A DNA stretch of 39,580 nucleotides from Hymenopellis radicata (GCA_015501595.1 JADNRX010000475.1:1-39580); one strand, 5' to 3'. Shown: positions 11,385 through 21,736, numbered from the stretch's first letter. The notes: a model not told the origin generated them from the letters alone. Translations and numbers: made by a program.

Positions 11385-12149
11385 TCAATACTTGGACGAG
11401 ACTTGAGGTAGTGGGATTTGCGTGTCTTCAGAAGAGGAGGATGCTCCGCCGATGTGCGAGGACTTGTCCAGGCTGACTGGGGCGCAGAGGCAGCTTAACG
11501 AACATAAGATACTCTTTCAATTCGATAGTCATGAGATGACTTACAATCACGCCCAGTCGGGTAGGGAGTCGATACGCATTCAGGAGGTGTTGACTGTGGA
11601 AAAAGGATAGTGCGTCGGAACGAGGAGGGAGCAGAGCTGTCGCGTCGTCTGGCGCTGTGATGTGGAGGAGACGCCGGATCCATTGATCTCGAGAGTCGCT
11701 GGGAGTGTGCCTCTGGGGCGACTGCTGCGGTCATGGTTCTACGAAACATATGGTCAGCCTTACGTAGAGCGTGTTGTTACACTAGCCCACCTTCGGTGTC
11801 CATCTCGGGGCACGGGCTCATTAGACGTAGCGATGACATCTGGAGGTCTAGAGCATCGGTCAGTAGAGTCAAGTGAGCCAAAGTGTCACAGACGAGCAAC
11901 ATACACACTGGATCTTGGCATGGATTCTTCGGTGTCGCCGGACTCGACGTATTCCGGTACGCGCTTGCGCTTGTTCATGTTGTAGCGCTTCACCCAGGCG
12001 CGATAGACTTCTTCGCGCTGCGAAAGATTAGAAGGTAGCTGAACGTCTGTTGAAGGAGTTCAGAGGCCGAAGCGCACTTGAAAAATGTTATTAGCGAACG
12101 CACCCTGTGCATGAAGCGGTTTGGGTTCGCTGGCTCCCTGGATGTTCAT
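11385..12149 (-). CDS. Hypothetical disordered protein, five exons
   Basis: The minus strand gives a clean five-exon model from an ATG at 12149 to a TGA at 11385-11387. The four introns are GT-AG, about 51-72 nt long. The product starts with NIQGASEPKPLHAQ, continues with a helical, basic stretch (REEVYRAWVKRYNMNKRKRV), an acidic one (ESGDTEESMP), then a Ser/Arg/Pro-rich tail ending near SSSSEDTQIPLPQVSSKY. About 180 residues, mostly predicted disorder, no membrane span or signal peptide. No family recognised. The basic tract could be a nuclear localisation or nucleic-acid contact; that is inference only. It lies about 110 bases downstream of a strong TATA box. Confidence 0.65.
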
Positions 12150-12256
12150 CGAGAGTGCTTGAAAGTTGTCTAAATATAATGGAGGGAGTGATAAAAGAAT
12201 AGGTTGTAGGGGAAGGAAAGTGTGGTTCTAGAAGAAAGTTGTCGAACTCTATGTCC

Positions 12257-12265
12257 TTTTATATA
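12257..12265 (-). promoter_or_regulatory. TATA box of the gene at 11385-12149
   Basis: The minus strand reads TATATAAAA, about 105 bases upstream of the ATG at 12149. Confidence 0.6.
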
Positions 12266-12558
12266 TCCCTGGTCAAACAAGGCCTTGTTCGAACAAAAAC
12301 GGCCATCAGTCAGGGTTTTTGTCCCCGCAACGCGTGTCTTTGCTTCCGGTTCAGGAACGGGATGCCGAAATAGGATGGATGTGGGAGCGAAGAAGGAACG
12401 AGAAAAGGAGAGACGGACTAGACAGCGACTGGGGTAAAGACGCGAAAGAAGAAGGAAAAGAGGGAGAATTGCGACTTGTAACTCGTCTATGGAGAATGAG
12501 AGAGGCTAGGTGCAACCGCACAAGTGGCGATGTCGTGGTTGAAAAGACGGCGGAACGG

Positions 12559-12563
12559 ACCGG
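12559..12563. repeat. Target-site duplication ACCGG, left copy
   Basis: ACCGG lies immediately left of the left LTR and again at 20878-20882 immediately right of the right LTR. A 5-bp duplication is the signature of retroviral-type integrase insertion. It shows that both LTRs belong to one inserted element. Confidence 0.85.
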
Positions 12564-12888
12564 TGTGAATCGAGCACAGTCCGGGACTTCTCACCAGAGG
12601 AGTCAACCTGAGTAAGTGTGTTGACGCGCCGGGCTCGCGTCATAGCCTCTCTGTAATCCTGAGAAAGGGAGTGTTTGACCCGCACTCGGGGAGCCGTTAA
12701 CACGGGTGCTCAGCGGGCCTGACGAGTCGGTTATCGAGTTACAACATAGGACATGGGGTCCGCCGTAGGGAGAGAAACGAGAAACAAGATGGTAATTCAA
12801 AAGCTAGTTACTGTAATGCGAACCAACACGTATATGGAAAGTATTACTAAGCTACCTTCCCACGATTCCGGTGTCCTATCGTATCACA
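12564..12888 (-). repeat. LTR, 3' copy in element sense
   Basis: Identical over 325 bases to 20553-20877 by direct reading. In element (minus) sense it starts TGTGATACGATAGG and ends GATTCACA. A short open frame across both copies (for example 12603-12800 minus) is just the repeat read in frame. Confidence 0.85.
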
Positions 12889-12902
12889 GTGCCCCCCAAT
12901 CG
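12889..12902 (-). other. Candidate polypurine tract
   Basis: The minus strand reads CGATTGGGGGGCAC just before the left LTR. The run of six G is the purine-rich primer expected for plus-strand DNA synthesis. It is short, so moderate confidence. Confidence 0.5.
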
Positions 12903-12949
12903 TGGTAAGGGAGGTTCAAATGGCCTGGGTTAATTGATTTGAGAATTTT

Positions 12950-12978
12950 GAGCATTTGATTTCATAATCAAAATGCTC
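12950..12978. repeat. AT-rich hairpin near the element's 3' end
   Basis: Inverted arms GAGCATTTGATT and AATCAAAATGCTC, with one bulged base and a TCAT loop, 60 bases inside the left LTR. It could be an RNA processing or termination structure of the element. Unrelated in sequence to the hairpin family at 13601-20496. Confidence 0.5.
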
Positions 12979-13379
12979 AGTTGCAGTCCAGTGAACTCTA
13001 TTTGGACTGCCTCGTGAAGAAGAAGAAGACATGATGCTGCCATCGGACAGTGATCCAGGCGTAGAATGGCTTGCTCCGAGTCTTGAATCCATCACCCGAC
13101 AGTGATTACGCCTGTTTGTGGGATAACTCGCTGTGCACGTCATCCGTGTCCGTAGCAGTGGCATCCGTGTCTGTGATATAATAATGGCTCACTATGTTCG
13201 CCATGTCAGTTGCCAGAGGGATGACTCCCTGCACTCGCCATCCTTGATACCTAGTAGTACCCCCTACAGCCCCCCACATCAGAAATGAATCCCATGCTCG
13301 CACGGATTTGCTTCTGATTTACAAAAATGTAGTTCAGATGAACAGTGGCCCCCAGACCTCACGTGGTACACGAACATCC

Positions 13380-15100
13380 TAATGGCTGATGATAAGATGC
13401 TCGCAAAGGCGGAAGCTGGAAGCTTAGGTGGTGGTGGGGGTGGTGGCGGATACAAAATGGATGGAGTGCGTCTCTCAAACAGTAGGTGGAGAATTTGATG
13501 ATTGCACTGAGGAATGTTGCAGACGTGCGACTATCTTAATTGTGCCCCCAGATCAGTCGGGTTTCCTTGTCGATTCTGCAAGTCTTCCCTGGTATCATCC
13601 TCCGCGGCGCTATGAGCTGCCACGGACTCATCCTTGTTTCGGGCGCTATAAGCAGCCCGTTTATCTTTCTCCGCCTCCTGTGTGCATAGCTGGGCGCTAT
13701 GAGCTGCCCGCTCCTTCCCTCTGACTCGCATCCAGCACCTCTTAGTCTGAAGAGCATGTCTGCATCAAGCATGGTAGTGTCAACAACCGCCAGTGATGAG
13801 CCCAACCATAATCACAACGGAGACGAGCAGAAACGGATACATTCACGACCACGATGGCAATAAGCACGAGACGGTATAGCGATGAGGCAGCGAGCATGGC
13901 GTCCGGTAGCACAGATTGATAACGGCAGCGATGAGAATACCACAAACAGTATTGAGGATCAAACCGGCGACTGCGAGCATGACAGCAACGAGCACAACCA
14001 CGACAGTAGTGACGGCGATGGTGATGGCAACGAGCACGCGACAGCAGCGACAACACGAAATAGGCTAGATAACATCGCTGACTAGAAGAAGGCCTCGGCC
14101 GGAAAAAGCGCGAGGATGAGACTACCATCGAGGACGTTGATTGATCCTCTAAGCTCTTGCTGCATTGGTGGAAAATCTCAGACAAGGATTCCCAGCGGTC
14201 ACGGCCGAGTACACGAAGGATATCGAAATCAAGGCTGGATAGAGTATGTTGACAGTTCACTCCTAACGTTGAAGGAGCATGTAGCGGATTCTGGTGCTTC
14301 TTCCCCTGTACGGCGCTATGAGCAGTCGTGGTCCACTTCTGGGCGCTATAAGCAGCCCGATATTATCTTGAGTCCTAATCTCCTCTGCGTCGTGCTGAGA
14401 TTTTATGATTGTGACTCGTTGTGGGCTACCCGTATGTAACCCTTCACCTTCTCGGACTGGCGATCCATACGGCGTTGTCGACGGTCGTGATAGACGGCAG
14501 TCGTACCAGTCCTGACAAGGCTGGAATTGGTATCTGGTAGGCGCAGACGACAAACGGAAATTCAGCGGATGCTCTTAGCAGTAAGTCTGTCACTTAGATC
14601 CAGCAGAACTTAGAATCTTGATTGTGTTTCTCAAGCGTATGGACGCGACAAGGTTTCTGAGGCGCTGACTGCACAATAGCATTCATACTCGCGTACCACA
14701 ACAAGGCTGGAAGTACGAAATATGTCCCAGGACCCAGACCATCCTGGCAATGCTGGAATATAGGAGCAGATCGATACAAATGCAGATGAGGGAAGCGACG
14801 ATAATATGAATGAGGATGACGAGGAGGAAGGTGATGTCCTGGGTAGTCAAGATGGATCTGTTTCGGACAACGAAGATGATGCTGAGCCCTCAGATGGAGA
14901 AGTAGCTTGTGAAACCAGGCCGTCTCAGAGTCGTTCCGCTTGAAGTGTCGAAGAATAGAGCAGACAGAAGGAAGCAAGCACGTCGATCTGCCGCTGCTGA
15001 TAGACCGGCGGCGCTATTAGCTGCCACCTCAGTTTGTAGCCTTCCTCCGCCCCATCTCTCCGCGTCGCCTAGCATTTCCGACCAGGCAGAGTAGATAGTC
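13380..15100. other. Element interior with acidic plus-strand and hydrophobic minus-strand frames
   Basis: Two plus-strand stretches read as Asp/Glu/Asn/Ser-rich text: around 13915-14085 (for example EDQTGDCEHDSNEHNHDSS) and 14765-14940 (for example MNEDDEEEGDVLGSQDGS). The same bases on the minus strand read as a hydrophobic run, since Asp codons complement to Val/Ile codons. Element orientation favours minus, composition favours plus, so I cannot say which strand is used. No catalytic motif is present. Confidence 0.35.
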
Positions 15101-16144
15101 TCATATTCGACGCTCCCTCGCTGATTTCGGCTGATACCAGGGTAAGTCTTCGTTCCTCAGACCTCGATGTGCGATGTAGGGGTATGGGCCGCCAGGGAAG
15201 TGCGTCTCTTCGCAGTAGTTGGTTAGCAGTAGTCGTTCCTGTCAAGTCTGAGATTTCGGGGACATAATAGCGCGGTTGGAAACGTTCCACAGGCTTGGAA
15301 TCGCATTGAGCAGTGTGATGATGACAGCTACGGAGCGTGTGTCAGCGGATCCAGGTATTGATGCTTCGTCTCTTACACGGCGCTATGAGCAGCCGTGATC
15401 CTTTCCTCACGCTGGGCGCTATGAGCAGCCCGCTACTTTCGTTCCATGCTCCGTATCATGGGCGCTATTAGCTGCCCAATTCTGCTGCCTCGTTGTCTCC
15501 TCCCGTGGATCCAGAGCTACATTCTCCGAGCTTTCCGCGACTTATCCTCTGAAACTCTTATCACCGCGCATATTCGACGATTCCCTCGCGCTTGTATGCC
15601 TCCTGACCTACGGAGGAGGCTAGTCAGCGGGAACCCAGTCAATCTCGTAGTACAAGTTGCATCCGTGTTGGGATGTAGCGATTCGTTTCAGGGCTCCATC
15701 AAGGTGTTCAAGTCGCGTCTTTCACCGTGTCCACATAGGCGGACTCTTCCTACTCACGATCCCGTCACTTGCTTCCGCTCCGCGACGTACAACCAGATCC
15801 AACGTTCCATCTTGCCGAAACGTCCTCCGCTGCTGAACGTTGATAGTCCTCATCGACAAGGCTGGGAACATCTAAAAAGACCAATTGATGGTTGCGAATG
15901 ATAGCCTGGCAGTTGACCGCCTTGTTCGAACGTTCTTAGACAGGGCATGCGATACGCCCATCCTTGGAACCGGTGAGTCGTCACGGTCATCCTTAGCTGC
16001 GTGGAACCCGCTAACGCATTGAACGATGATAGGACCTGTGATCCGGATAAGGCTTGTAACATATCGGATTGACGGGGTGGAAACTCGTCATTGATTGTCG
16101 TCGTGTTCTATCTGCAGTAATCGAGCGTCGGTCTGGCCTTTCCA

Positions 16145-17740
16145 TTTCTGAATGTTACTACACACGCGCCCCCCAAGGGCTGACTGGTAGCTTGATTACG
16201 TCCACTGGCGGAGTATTGGATATGGGCGGGACACGGAACGGCACCTTCCTTAATGTCGACGGAAGCCTTAACGTTCGCCTCGTCCAGCCGTTCTGCCATT
16301 CCAAAAGTTCTCTTGATCTTCTTGTTTCCTCGAGCTTCAAGTTATCACATAGAGAACATCCAGCCCAAGATTCATCATTTCGGAAATACTTGCGCTGTGG
16401 TCTGACGACTCGTCCGGCAGGGCAGTAGTCTTGGAGTCCCATTGCTTCGGAGACAAATTCCTCAAGTCCGCTGCCGATACCCTTTCTTTCCTTGACGCGA
16501 AAGCCGACAGGATGGACATGGAGGTCCTCCAAGGTCCCCAGCGCGTCCTTCTTCACGCGCGAATATTATTGGTGACGTCTTGTCATTGCCAAGGTTTCAG
16601 AGACAGACGAGTGGTTGTCCCAGGCATTGAAGGCGACCGCAACGGGTGGTGTAGTGACGGATGAGACTTGGGAAGAGGCGTTGAAGGATGCTTTGGCGAA
16701 ACTCTTACACATACACTAAGGCGAGACCGCTGCCGAAACTCTGCGGCGCTATGAGCAGCCACAATTTCTCCGTTTAGCTGGGCGCTATGAGCGGCCCGCT
16801 CTTCTTCGACTTTCATCTGATCCTGAGCGATATGAGCAACCCGCTCCTCTACCTCGACCTCCTTCAGCCTCGTGTTCACGACTTTCCTCAGAACCATCAC
16901 CATGACTATGAGTGCTGTTCTTCCCAGGTATTGTGCGAGCCTCAATCCCGAGTCCAGTTTGAAGCGCGCACTGTCTGACGATAATAGCATCGATTCACCA
17001 CTCAAGAACGGGGAGGACGTGGTTAGCGGGGTGCAATTTGGATAACGATTACCAATGTGCCAAAGGCTAAGCCCAATCCGAAGGGCGCGAAGGCGACTAC
17101 TTACACCACAAACGAAACCGTCCCCAAAGCCAAGCAAGTCTGAAGCCATATGCCTTTCACGATGGGTTGTACCTTCACGATAGCATCCCTGGGTACCGCA
17201 TCTTGCATGCAATTCGCTCTTATTGCTGTGAGATCTTTCTGAATCTTGCCTATCGCAAGGAGGCTTTCTTCAAAGGCGCGCCCGCACTTTGGATGAGCTA
17301 GGTGCTGAGACGGAGCGGACAATGCTAGCAGAAGGCGGAATATGATTCTAGTTGGCGTAAGTCTGTTGTTGAACTTGCCGTACCCCAATGTTGACTGTTG
17401 TATAGTATGACGGGCTTAGGAGCTAGGTGCAAGAAGCCAAAGGAGAGGATGGCACAAGAAGGAAGGTTGAACGCTGGAGCGGGGATGGAACTGCCAGTCT
17501 GGCCTTCCTGAATACTACCCACGACGCCTCCCAAGGGCTGACTGACAGTTCTATTACGCTCGTTTCATTCGCGCTTAAGCAGAGATGCATTGCCGACATT
17601 TTCGTCTGGCCCAAAATTCACGAGTTCTAGAACGTCGACCTCAGAACTCGGCAGTTCGAAAATGTCTGTATTGCTGCCTGAAGGCCTGACGGTTCGTCCG
17701 GCAGGGCTGTAGTCCTCGGACTCCATTGCTCAACCTGTAC
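16145..17740. repeat. Diverged internal direct duplication
   Basis: Segments at about 16145-16450 and 17490-17740 are related. Both contain a near-identical block around 16410-16445 and 17690-17725 (shared GTCCGGCAGGGC) and another around 16160-16190 and 17525-17550 (shared CAAGGGCTGACTG). On the minus strand both give TTALPDE and, upstream of it, SQPLGG. The spacing is about 1.3 kb. This shows the interior grew by duplication before decaying. Confidence 0.6.
16583..17388 (-). CDS. Unrecognised reading frame inside the LTR element, one probable intron
   Basis: Minus-strand frame 17388-17105 (CGRAFEESLLAIGKIQKDLT; then a hydrophobic stretch near LALGTVSFVV) joins in frame to the downstream frame if a 38-nt GTAAGT...TTAG segment (17067-17104) is removed. 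The joined text continues through a Lys/Glu-rich region in which the hairpin repeats read as RAAHSA-type peptides, and ends at 16583. It has no reverse transcriptase, integrase or Gag signature. It could be a captured host gene fragment or an element-specific protein. A spliceable intron inside a retroelement is unusual. It may also not be expressed. Confidence 0.3.
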
Positions 17741-18540
17741 TTCATCGCTCGCACTTTCGTCAGCGGCGCTATGAGCAGCCGCGGTTTCTTCAGCTGGGCG
17801 CTATGAGCAGCCCGCTTCTCTGTTCCTACTTCCTGCTGCTATGGGCGCTATCAGCTGCCCGATTCTGTTCACCTTTCTTCTCTACCTTCACCTGCTCCTT
17901 CTCGCTTCGGGCGCTATCAGCAGCCCGGCTCTTTTCAACCTTGTCTCAATCCTCCTTTTCCTTCCTTTAGTCACGACTGCACAATCTCCTTCGATCCCTT
18001 CGCTGCCTTTCGTTGGTCCTTCTGAGGCATCCTGGACGCGTGGTACGAAGGGAATCAGTACGCCGAGCAAGCCTGGAGGCGCTTTCACTGCCCCATGCGC
18101 CTTCTTCCTAAATGGGAAATACGCCAAAGGACAGGAATGTCCGTTCCCGAATCCTGACGGACAGAATTCTCCGTGCACTTTCTATCTGAACGGGACGTGT
18201 CGATTCGGTTCAAAATGCTCCTCTAGCCACGGCGCATCTGCGGGGCCATCACAATTAGATATTGATTCTTCCAACTGCTCATATTCAACATCCTGTATGA
18301 AGATGACCAGGGTACACTTCTTCCGGTATTCGAGCCCTTCAGTCATTTGGAGAAGATCGCTCTGCTGCGAGACACAGAGCGGGCAGACAGTCCTTCCAAA
18401 CTGTCAACTTGCTCCACCGCGAAAGCGACATGACTAGGAAGTTGGAAGTCGTGCCGGAGTAAGCGATTCACCGCCATTATCGATAGTATCGTCCGGCGAT
18501 CCGTTAGCTTCCTTTCGAATCTCAGGGAGAGTGGAATCCT

Positions 18541-20340
18541 AGGAGGAGACCTCACTCAAACTCTTCTGTATGGTGGGAGAGTAAGTTAGAGGAGAGATCG
18601 TCGACCCGCCCATCAAGAATAAGCGGTAAGACGCGCTTTCCGGACGTTGGTGGCGATGAATTCGGATGTCACTTGGATAGCCGTTAAGAGGAGGGTTAGA
18701 TCTCCGGTAGCAGCAGCGCCGAGGCTCAGCTGGTCGTTGAGTGTAGGGGTTCGTCATATTCCGCTTCGTGGATTACCCCTTGCGCCCCCCAGACCAGCAC
18801 TGACTGTGTAATGTGGTGGCTTAAAAGTGAGTGCTTGGCATTGATCAAGGTTGTTATTTACAACAAATCCCCAATTGCAGAGTAACGAGTTTTAGAGATA
18901 ACGCCCCAGAAACGGCCCGTTGGATGTGTTGGTGCATTAGAGTCGAATCTTTTGTCTAATCTTGGGCGCTATGAGCTGCAGTGATCCCATCCTTTAGCTG
19001 GGCTGTGAATGCGACAGCCACGACCTCGAGTGGTTCGTCCTCCGCGACCGCAGTTCAAGGATTGTACACCAGAACGATACCTTCCGCCTCGACATCATTT
19101 TACTCTGACACTTCCGGCTCAAGTAACCATCGAAAATCGACTCCATTTGGACTACGCGCTTGACAAGTTCCTAGTTACATATACCAAGAAAATAATCAAG
19201 AACAATACGCTGGAGCCCCGAGCGGTTGGTTATCAATTAGATGCGACTTCGACGCTATAGATCCGTTAACGGTTGAGTTCTCAAACGAATCCCGACAAAT
19301 GGTGTTCTTCCGTCTCCGATCTTCGATGAAGGTCAGCCATCCGGTTACACTCAGTAGAATGGCTTCGTTGTAGAGTTCGAAATGTTGTCCAACTTAAGAG
19401 GATCCTGACGTGCGGGTGATTAGCGCGCGGCCAATAGATTGAGCGAGTCTGTGGACAGCGACTCAGTGTCGTCAACGTCGTGCAAGTGTATAGAGGTCGC
19501 CTCCGCAACGATAGACTCCTTGACCAACAACACTCTTCCATCTATCACCGTATGGACGGCGCTATGAGCAGCCATCCTTTCGTTGGCGAGAGAAGCGCTA
19601 TGAGCAGCTCCTTCTTGGGAGTTCGTGATGTTGGGAGTAGACAAGGGTATCCATAGGCATATAATCCAGAACGGCAAGCATTCAGCTCGGTAAAACTGAT
19701 ATCCTTGCCATAGAGCTCGAAATGCTTCCAACATTGAAGAGGATCCTGACCGTTGACGTACGCGTAGCTAGAATGCAGCATGTACCGAGGCGGTTTCCGC
19801 AATTGTCCATGTTTACCAACAAAACCCTGCCATCAGTCTCCGAATAAACGGCGCTATGAGCTGCCATTCTGACGAGAGGAGCGCTATGAGCTGTTCCTTC
19901 TTGAGAGTTCGTGGGCTTGGAAGCTGATGGAGGATAAACGTGAATCGGGGTGCTCGATAGTGTTGCCGGCGTTAATGACAATGTTCTTGAACGCTCGGAA
20001 GACGTCTCGGGGGCTCGGAGTTTCTTGCACCAATACGGAACGACCACGCGCTTGCCGAAGCAATAGTTTCGTCGCGTTGAATGCAGGTGGCTCGAGAATG
20101 GTGGGCTGGACGATTGGGAGCGTAGCAAGGAGAGGATACCGATGGCCGTTTTCCGGGAGTTAAAGTAGTGGGCGACGGAAGCGGCCATGTTTGGGCTTTT
20201 CGAGCCTGTAGCGCTGGGCTGGGGTCGAACACGAGCAAGGTGCACTTCGTGTCACCCTTGTCCATGGTGGGAGAGCACTTCGGAAAATCGATTGTCGAGC
20301 CGCCCAATAATGTAAGTGGAAACTTGCGGGTAACGCGAGA
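18541..20340. repeat. Second pair of diverged segments in the element
   Basis: The block at about 18569-18615 (TATGGTGGGAGAG followed by ATCGTCGACCCGCCCAT) resembles 20262-20310 (CATGGTGGGAGAG, then ATTGTCGAGCCGCCCA). Both are on the plus strand. On the minus strand both give GGSTI. This supports repeated tandem expansion of the interior. Confidence 0.45.
19281..19930. repeat. Tandem diverged duplication carrying hairpin pairs
   Basis: About 19281-19640 and 19660-19930 are related: shared AGGATCCTGAC (about 19398 and 19739), then paired hairpins at 19554/19591 and 19847/19877, then TCCTTCTTG and GAGTTCGTG. On the minus strand both give TNSQEG, AHSA, MAAHSAV and DGRVLLV in the same frame. Similar peptide text with base differences suggests that at least this part was once coding in minus sense. 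Confidence 0.6.
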
Positions 20341-20534
20341 ATGGTCGTCCTTGGTACCGCGGGGACCAAACATGGTCTGAAACGTTCTGGAGGATTTGAA
20401 CAGCATGAAGAATGATTATGGAGGATGATGGACGAGGTCTGGCGGCGCTATGAGCGGCCACCATATGAAGGTCCGGCGGCGCTATGAGCGGCCACCTGGG
20501 ACAGGTAAGGTTGACTCCACCGGTTTGGTGAAGT

Positions 20535-20551
20535 CCTGGGTGTCCCCACCA
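20535..20551 (-). other. Candidate primer-binding site
   Basis: The minus strand reads TGGTGGGGACACCCAGG one base inside the right LTR. It starts with the TGG complementary to the CCA of a tRNA 3' end, as expected for a minus-oriented LTR element. The tRNA was not identified. Confidence 0.55.
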
Positions 20552-20552
20552 C

Positions 20553-20877
20553 TGTGAATCGAGCACAGTCCGGGACTTCTCACCAGAGGAGTCAACCTGA
20601 GTAAGTGTGTTGACGCGCCGGGCTCGCGTCATAGCCTCTCTGTAATCCTGAGAAAGGGAGTGTTTGACCCGCACTCGGGGAGCCGTTAACACGGGTGCTC
20701 AGCGGGCCTGACGAGTCGGTTATCGAGTTACAACATAGGACATGGGGTCCGCCGTAGGGAGAGAAACGAGAAACAAGATGGTAATTCAAAAGCTAGTTAC
20801 TGTAATGCGAACCAACACGTATATGGAAAGTATTACTAAGCTACCTTCCCACGATTCCGGTGTCCTATCGTATCACA
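20553..20877 (-). repeat. LTR, 5' copy in element sense
   Basis: Identical to 12564-12888. As the 5' LTR of a minus-strand element it should hold the promoter; no clear TATA box is seen. The target duplication ACCGG follows at 20878-20882. Confidence 0.85.
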
Positions 20878-20882
20878 ACCGG

Positions 20883-21736
20883 AGACCGTACTGCCTTTTT
20901 GGGACTTCCAACCACCACCACGTGCACCGATTCCATCTCACTTTGCTTCAGTCATTCGGCGCCTTGGACCTCACTTTGCGTCTCGTATCCTCGTATGAGA
21001 TCGTTCCCGCGTACATACAGGACAGAAGTTACGAGTCTGCCGCTGGGACAGTACAGATCAGGATGATCCCCCTGTCGTTCTGGGTTACTCATTTATCTTC
21101 GGCCAGCCAGCATCTACCTGTCGTGAAGACGAAGCTATTGGATGGAATGTTAATTATCACACCGGAACCATCGTGCGCCGAGGCAGACGCTTTGCGAGTC
21201 GTTCATCACTGCGCCCACCAAAATACGCCAAGTCCCTAAAGCCTCTTCTCGACGGTAGATTTGCGACTCTTCTGTCGTACGTACGCTAAAATTCCCGCAC
21301 TTACTTAATCCCCCTTCTCCGCTTGATTCTCTGCAGCACTGTTGCTTGAAATAGGGTGCGAATGTTTATTTCTTTCGATACAGCATGAGAAGCAATAATA
21401 TTTACAGCGATAATGAACATAGACAACGACATAGTATGAAAAAGAACGCGAATCTACACTACACCAACTTCCGCTTAACTCTTGCCGCTTTTCCCTCTCT
21501 GATTTGGAGACGCCCTCGGAAACGTCCGTACCTTCTTTCTCCAATCAGCGCCTGTTTCACCGTAGGCGCCTTCTCCTCGTCGTTCTCAACCACCACTGTA
21601 ATCGGAACCCTCTTCGGCAGCAGTCCGCTTGACTGGTACACTCCTTCCCAAACTCGCCCACCCACGAGCCCTTGTAGAACACCAGCGCCGCTGGTTCGTT
21701 CCTTCGTTACAGCTTACTTGCTAACCCACCGCTTAG
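20883..21736. other. Region right of the LTR element, no firm gene
   Basis: Joining 12563 to 20883 would restore the pre-insertion sequence, and a plus-strand frame ending VVVEKTAERTG at 12563 would continue open to about 21068. This could be a disrupted gene or chance. Further right, plus-strand frames at 21385-21735 may contain 5' exons of the gene at 21737-22177, but the exon borders are unclear. Confidence 0.3.

Larger units (their letters stand above)
13601..20496. repeat. Family of 23 dispersed covarying hairpins, core GCTATNAGC
   Basis: Copies start at 13601, 13640, 13692, 14310, 14341, 15007, 15376, 15414, 15459, 16742, 16780, 16823 (core degenerate), 17763, 17796, 17843, 17908, 18964 (3' arm degenerate), 19554, 19591, 19847, 19877, 20440 and 20475. 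Each reads arm-GCT-ATN-AGC-bulge-arm: an inner 3-bp stem closes a triloop ATN, a single bulged A, T or G follows, then an outer stem. Type A has outer stem GGGC/GCCC. Type B has GGC/GCC extended by copy-specific pairs: TCCG/CGGA, CA/TG, TG/CA, GGA/TCC, AA/TT, TGG/CCA, GG/CC. Copies form about ten clusters, usually a type B followed (plus strand) by one to three type A. None was seen outside the LTR element in this window. Confidence 0.85.
12564..20877 (-). mobile_element. Complete 8314-bp non-autonomous LTR retrotransposon carrying a hairpin family
   Basis: Two identical 325-bp LTRs (12564-12888, 20553-20877) begin TGTGA and end TCACA. They are flanked by the 5-bp duplication ACCGG. Orientation is minus: next to the right LTR is a primer-binding-like sequence, next to the left LTR a G-run polypurine tract. 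The 7.66-kb interior has no recognisable Gag zinc knuckle, protease, reverse transcriptase, RNase H or integrase on either strand. It holds 23 copies of a short hairpin, several diverged internal duplications and broken, partly protein-like frames. This fits a large non-autonomous (LARD-type) element moved by another element's proteins. LTR identity implies recent insertion or recent gene conversion. Confidence 0.85.

Noticed and set aside
12564..12888. Two independent solo LTRs
   Set aside because: The left copy's left flank and the right copy's right flank share ACCGG, so they bound a single insertion. Two solo LTRs would each have their own duplication.
12901..12925. Plus-oriented primer-binding site or tRNA B-box (GGTTCAAAT)
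   Set aside because: It is 20 bases from the LTR, in the wrong sense for a primer-binding site, and no tRNA can be folded around it. The minus-strand site at 20535-20551 is better.
13601..20496. CRISPR-like array from the repeated 18-24 nt hairpins
   Set aside because: Spacing is irregular (tens to over a thousand bases), outer arms vary, there are no cas genes, and the context is a eukaryotic LTR element.
20252..20692. ORF starting in the LTR and reading into the element
   Set aside because: It crosses the primer-binding site and has low-complexity text; it is likely fortuitous.
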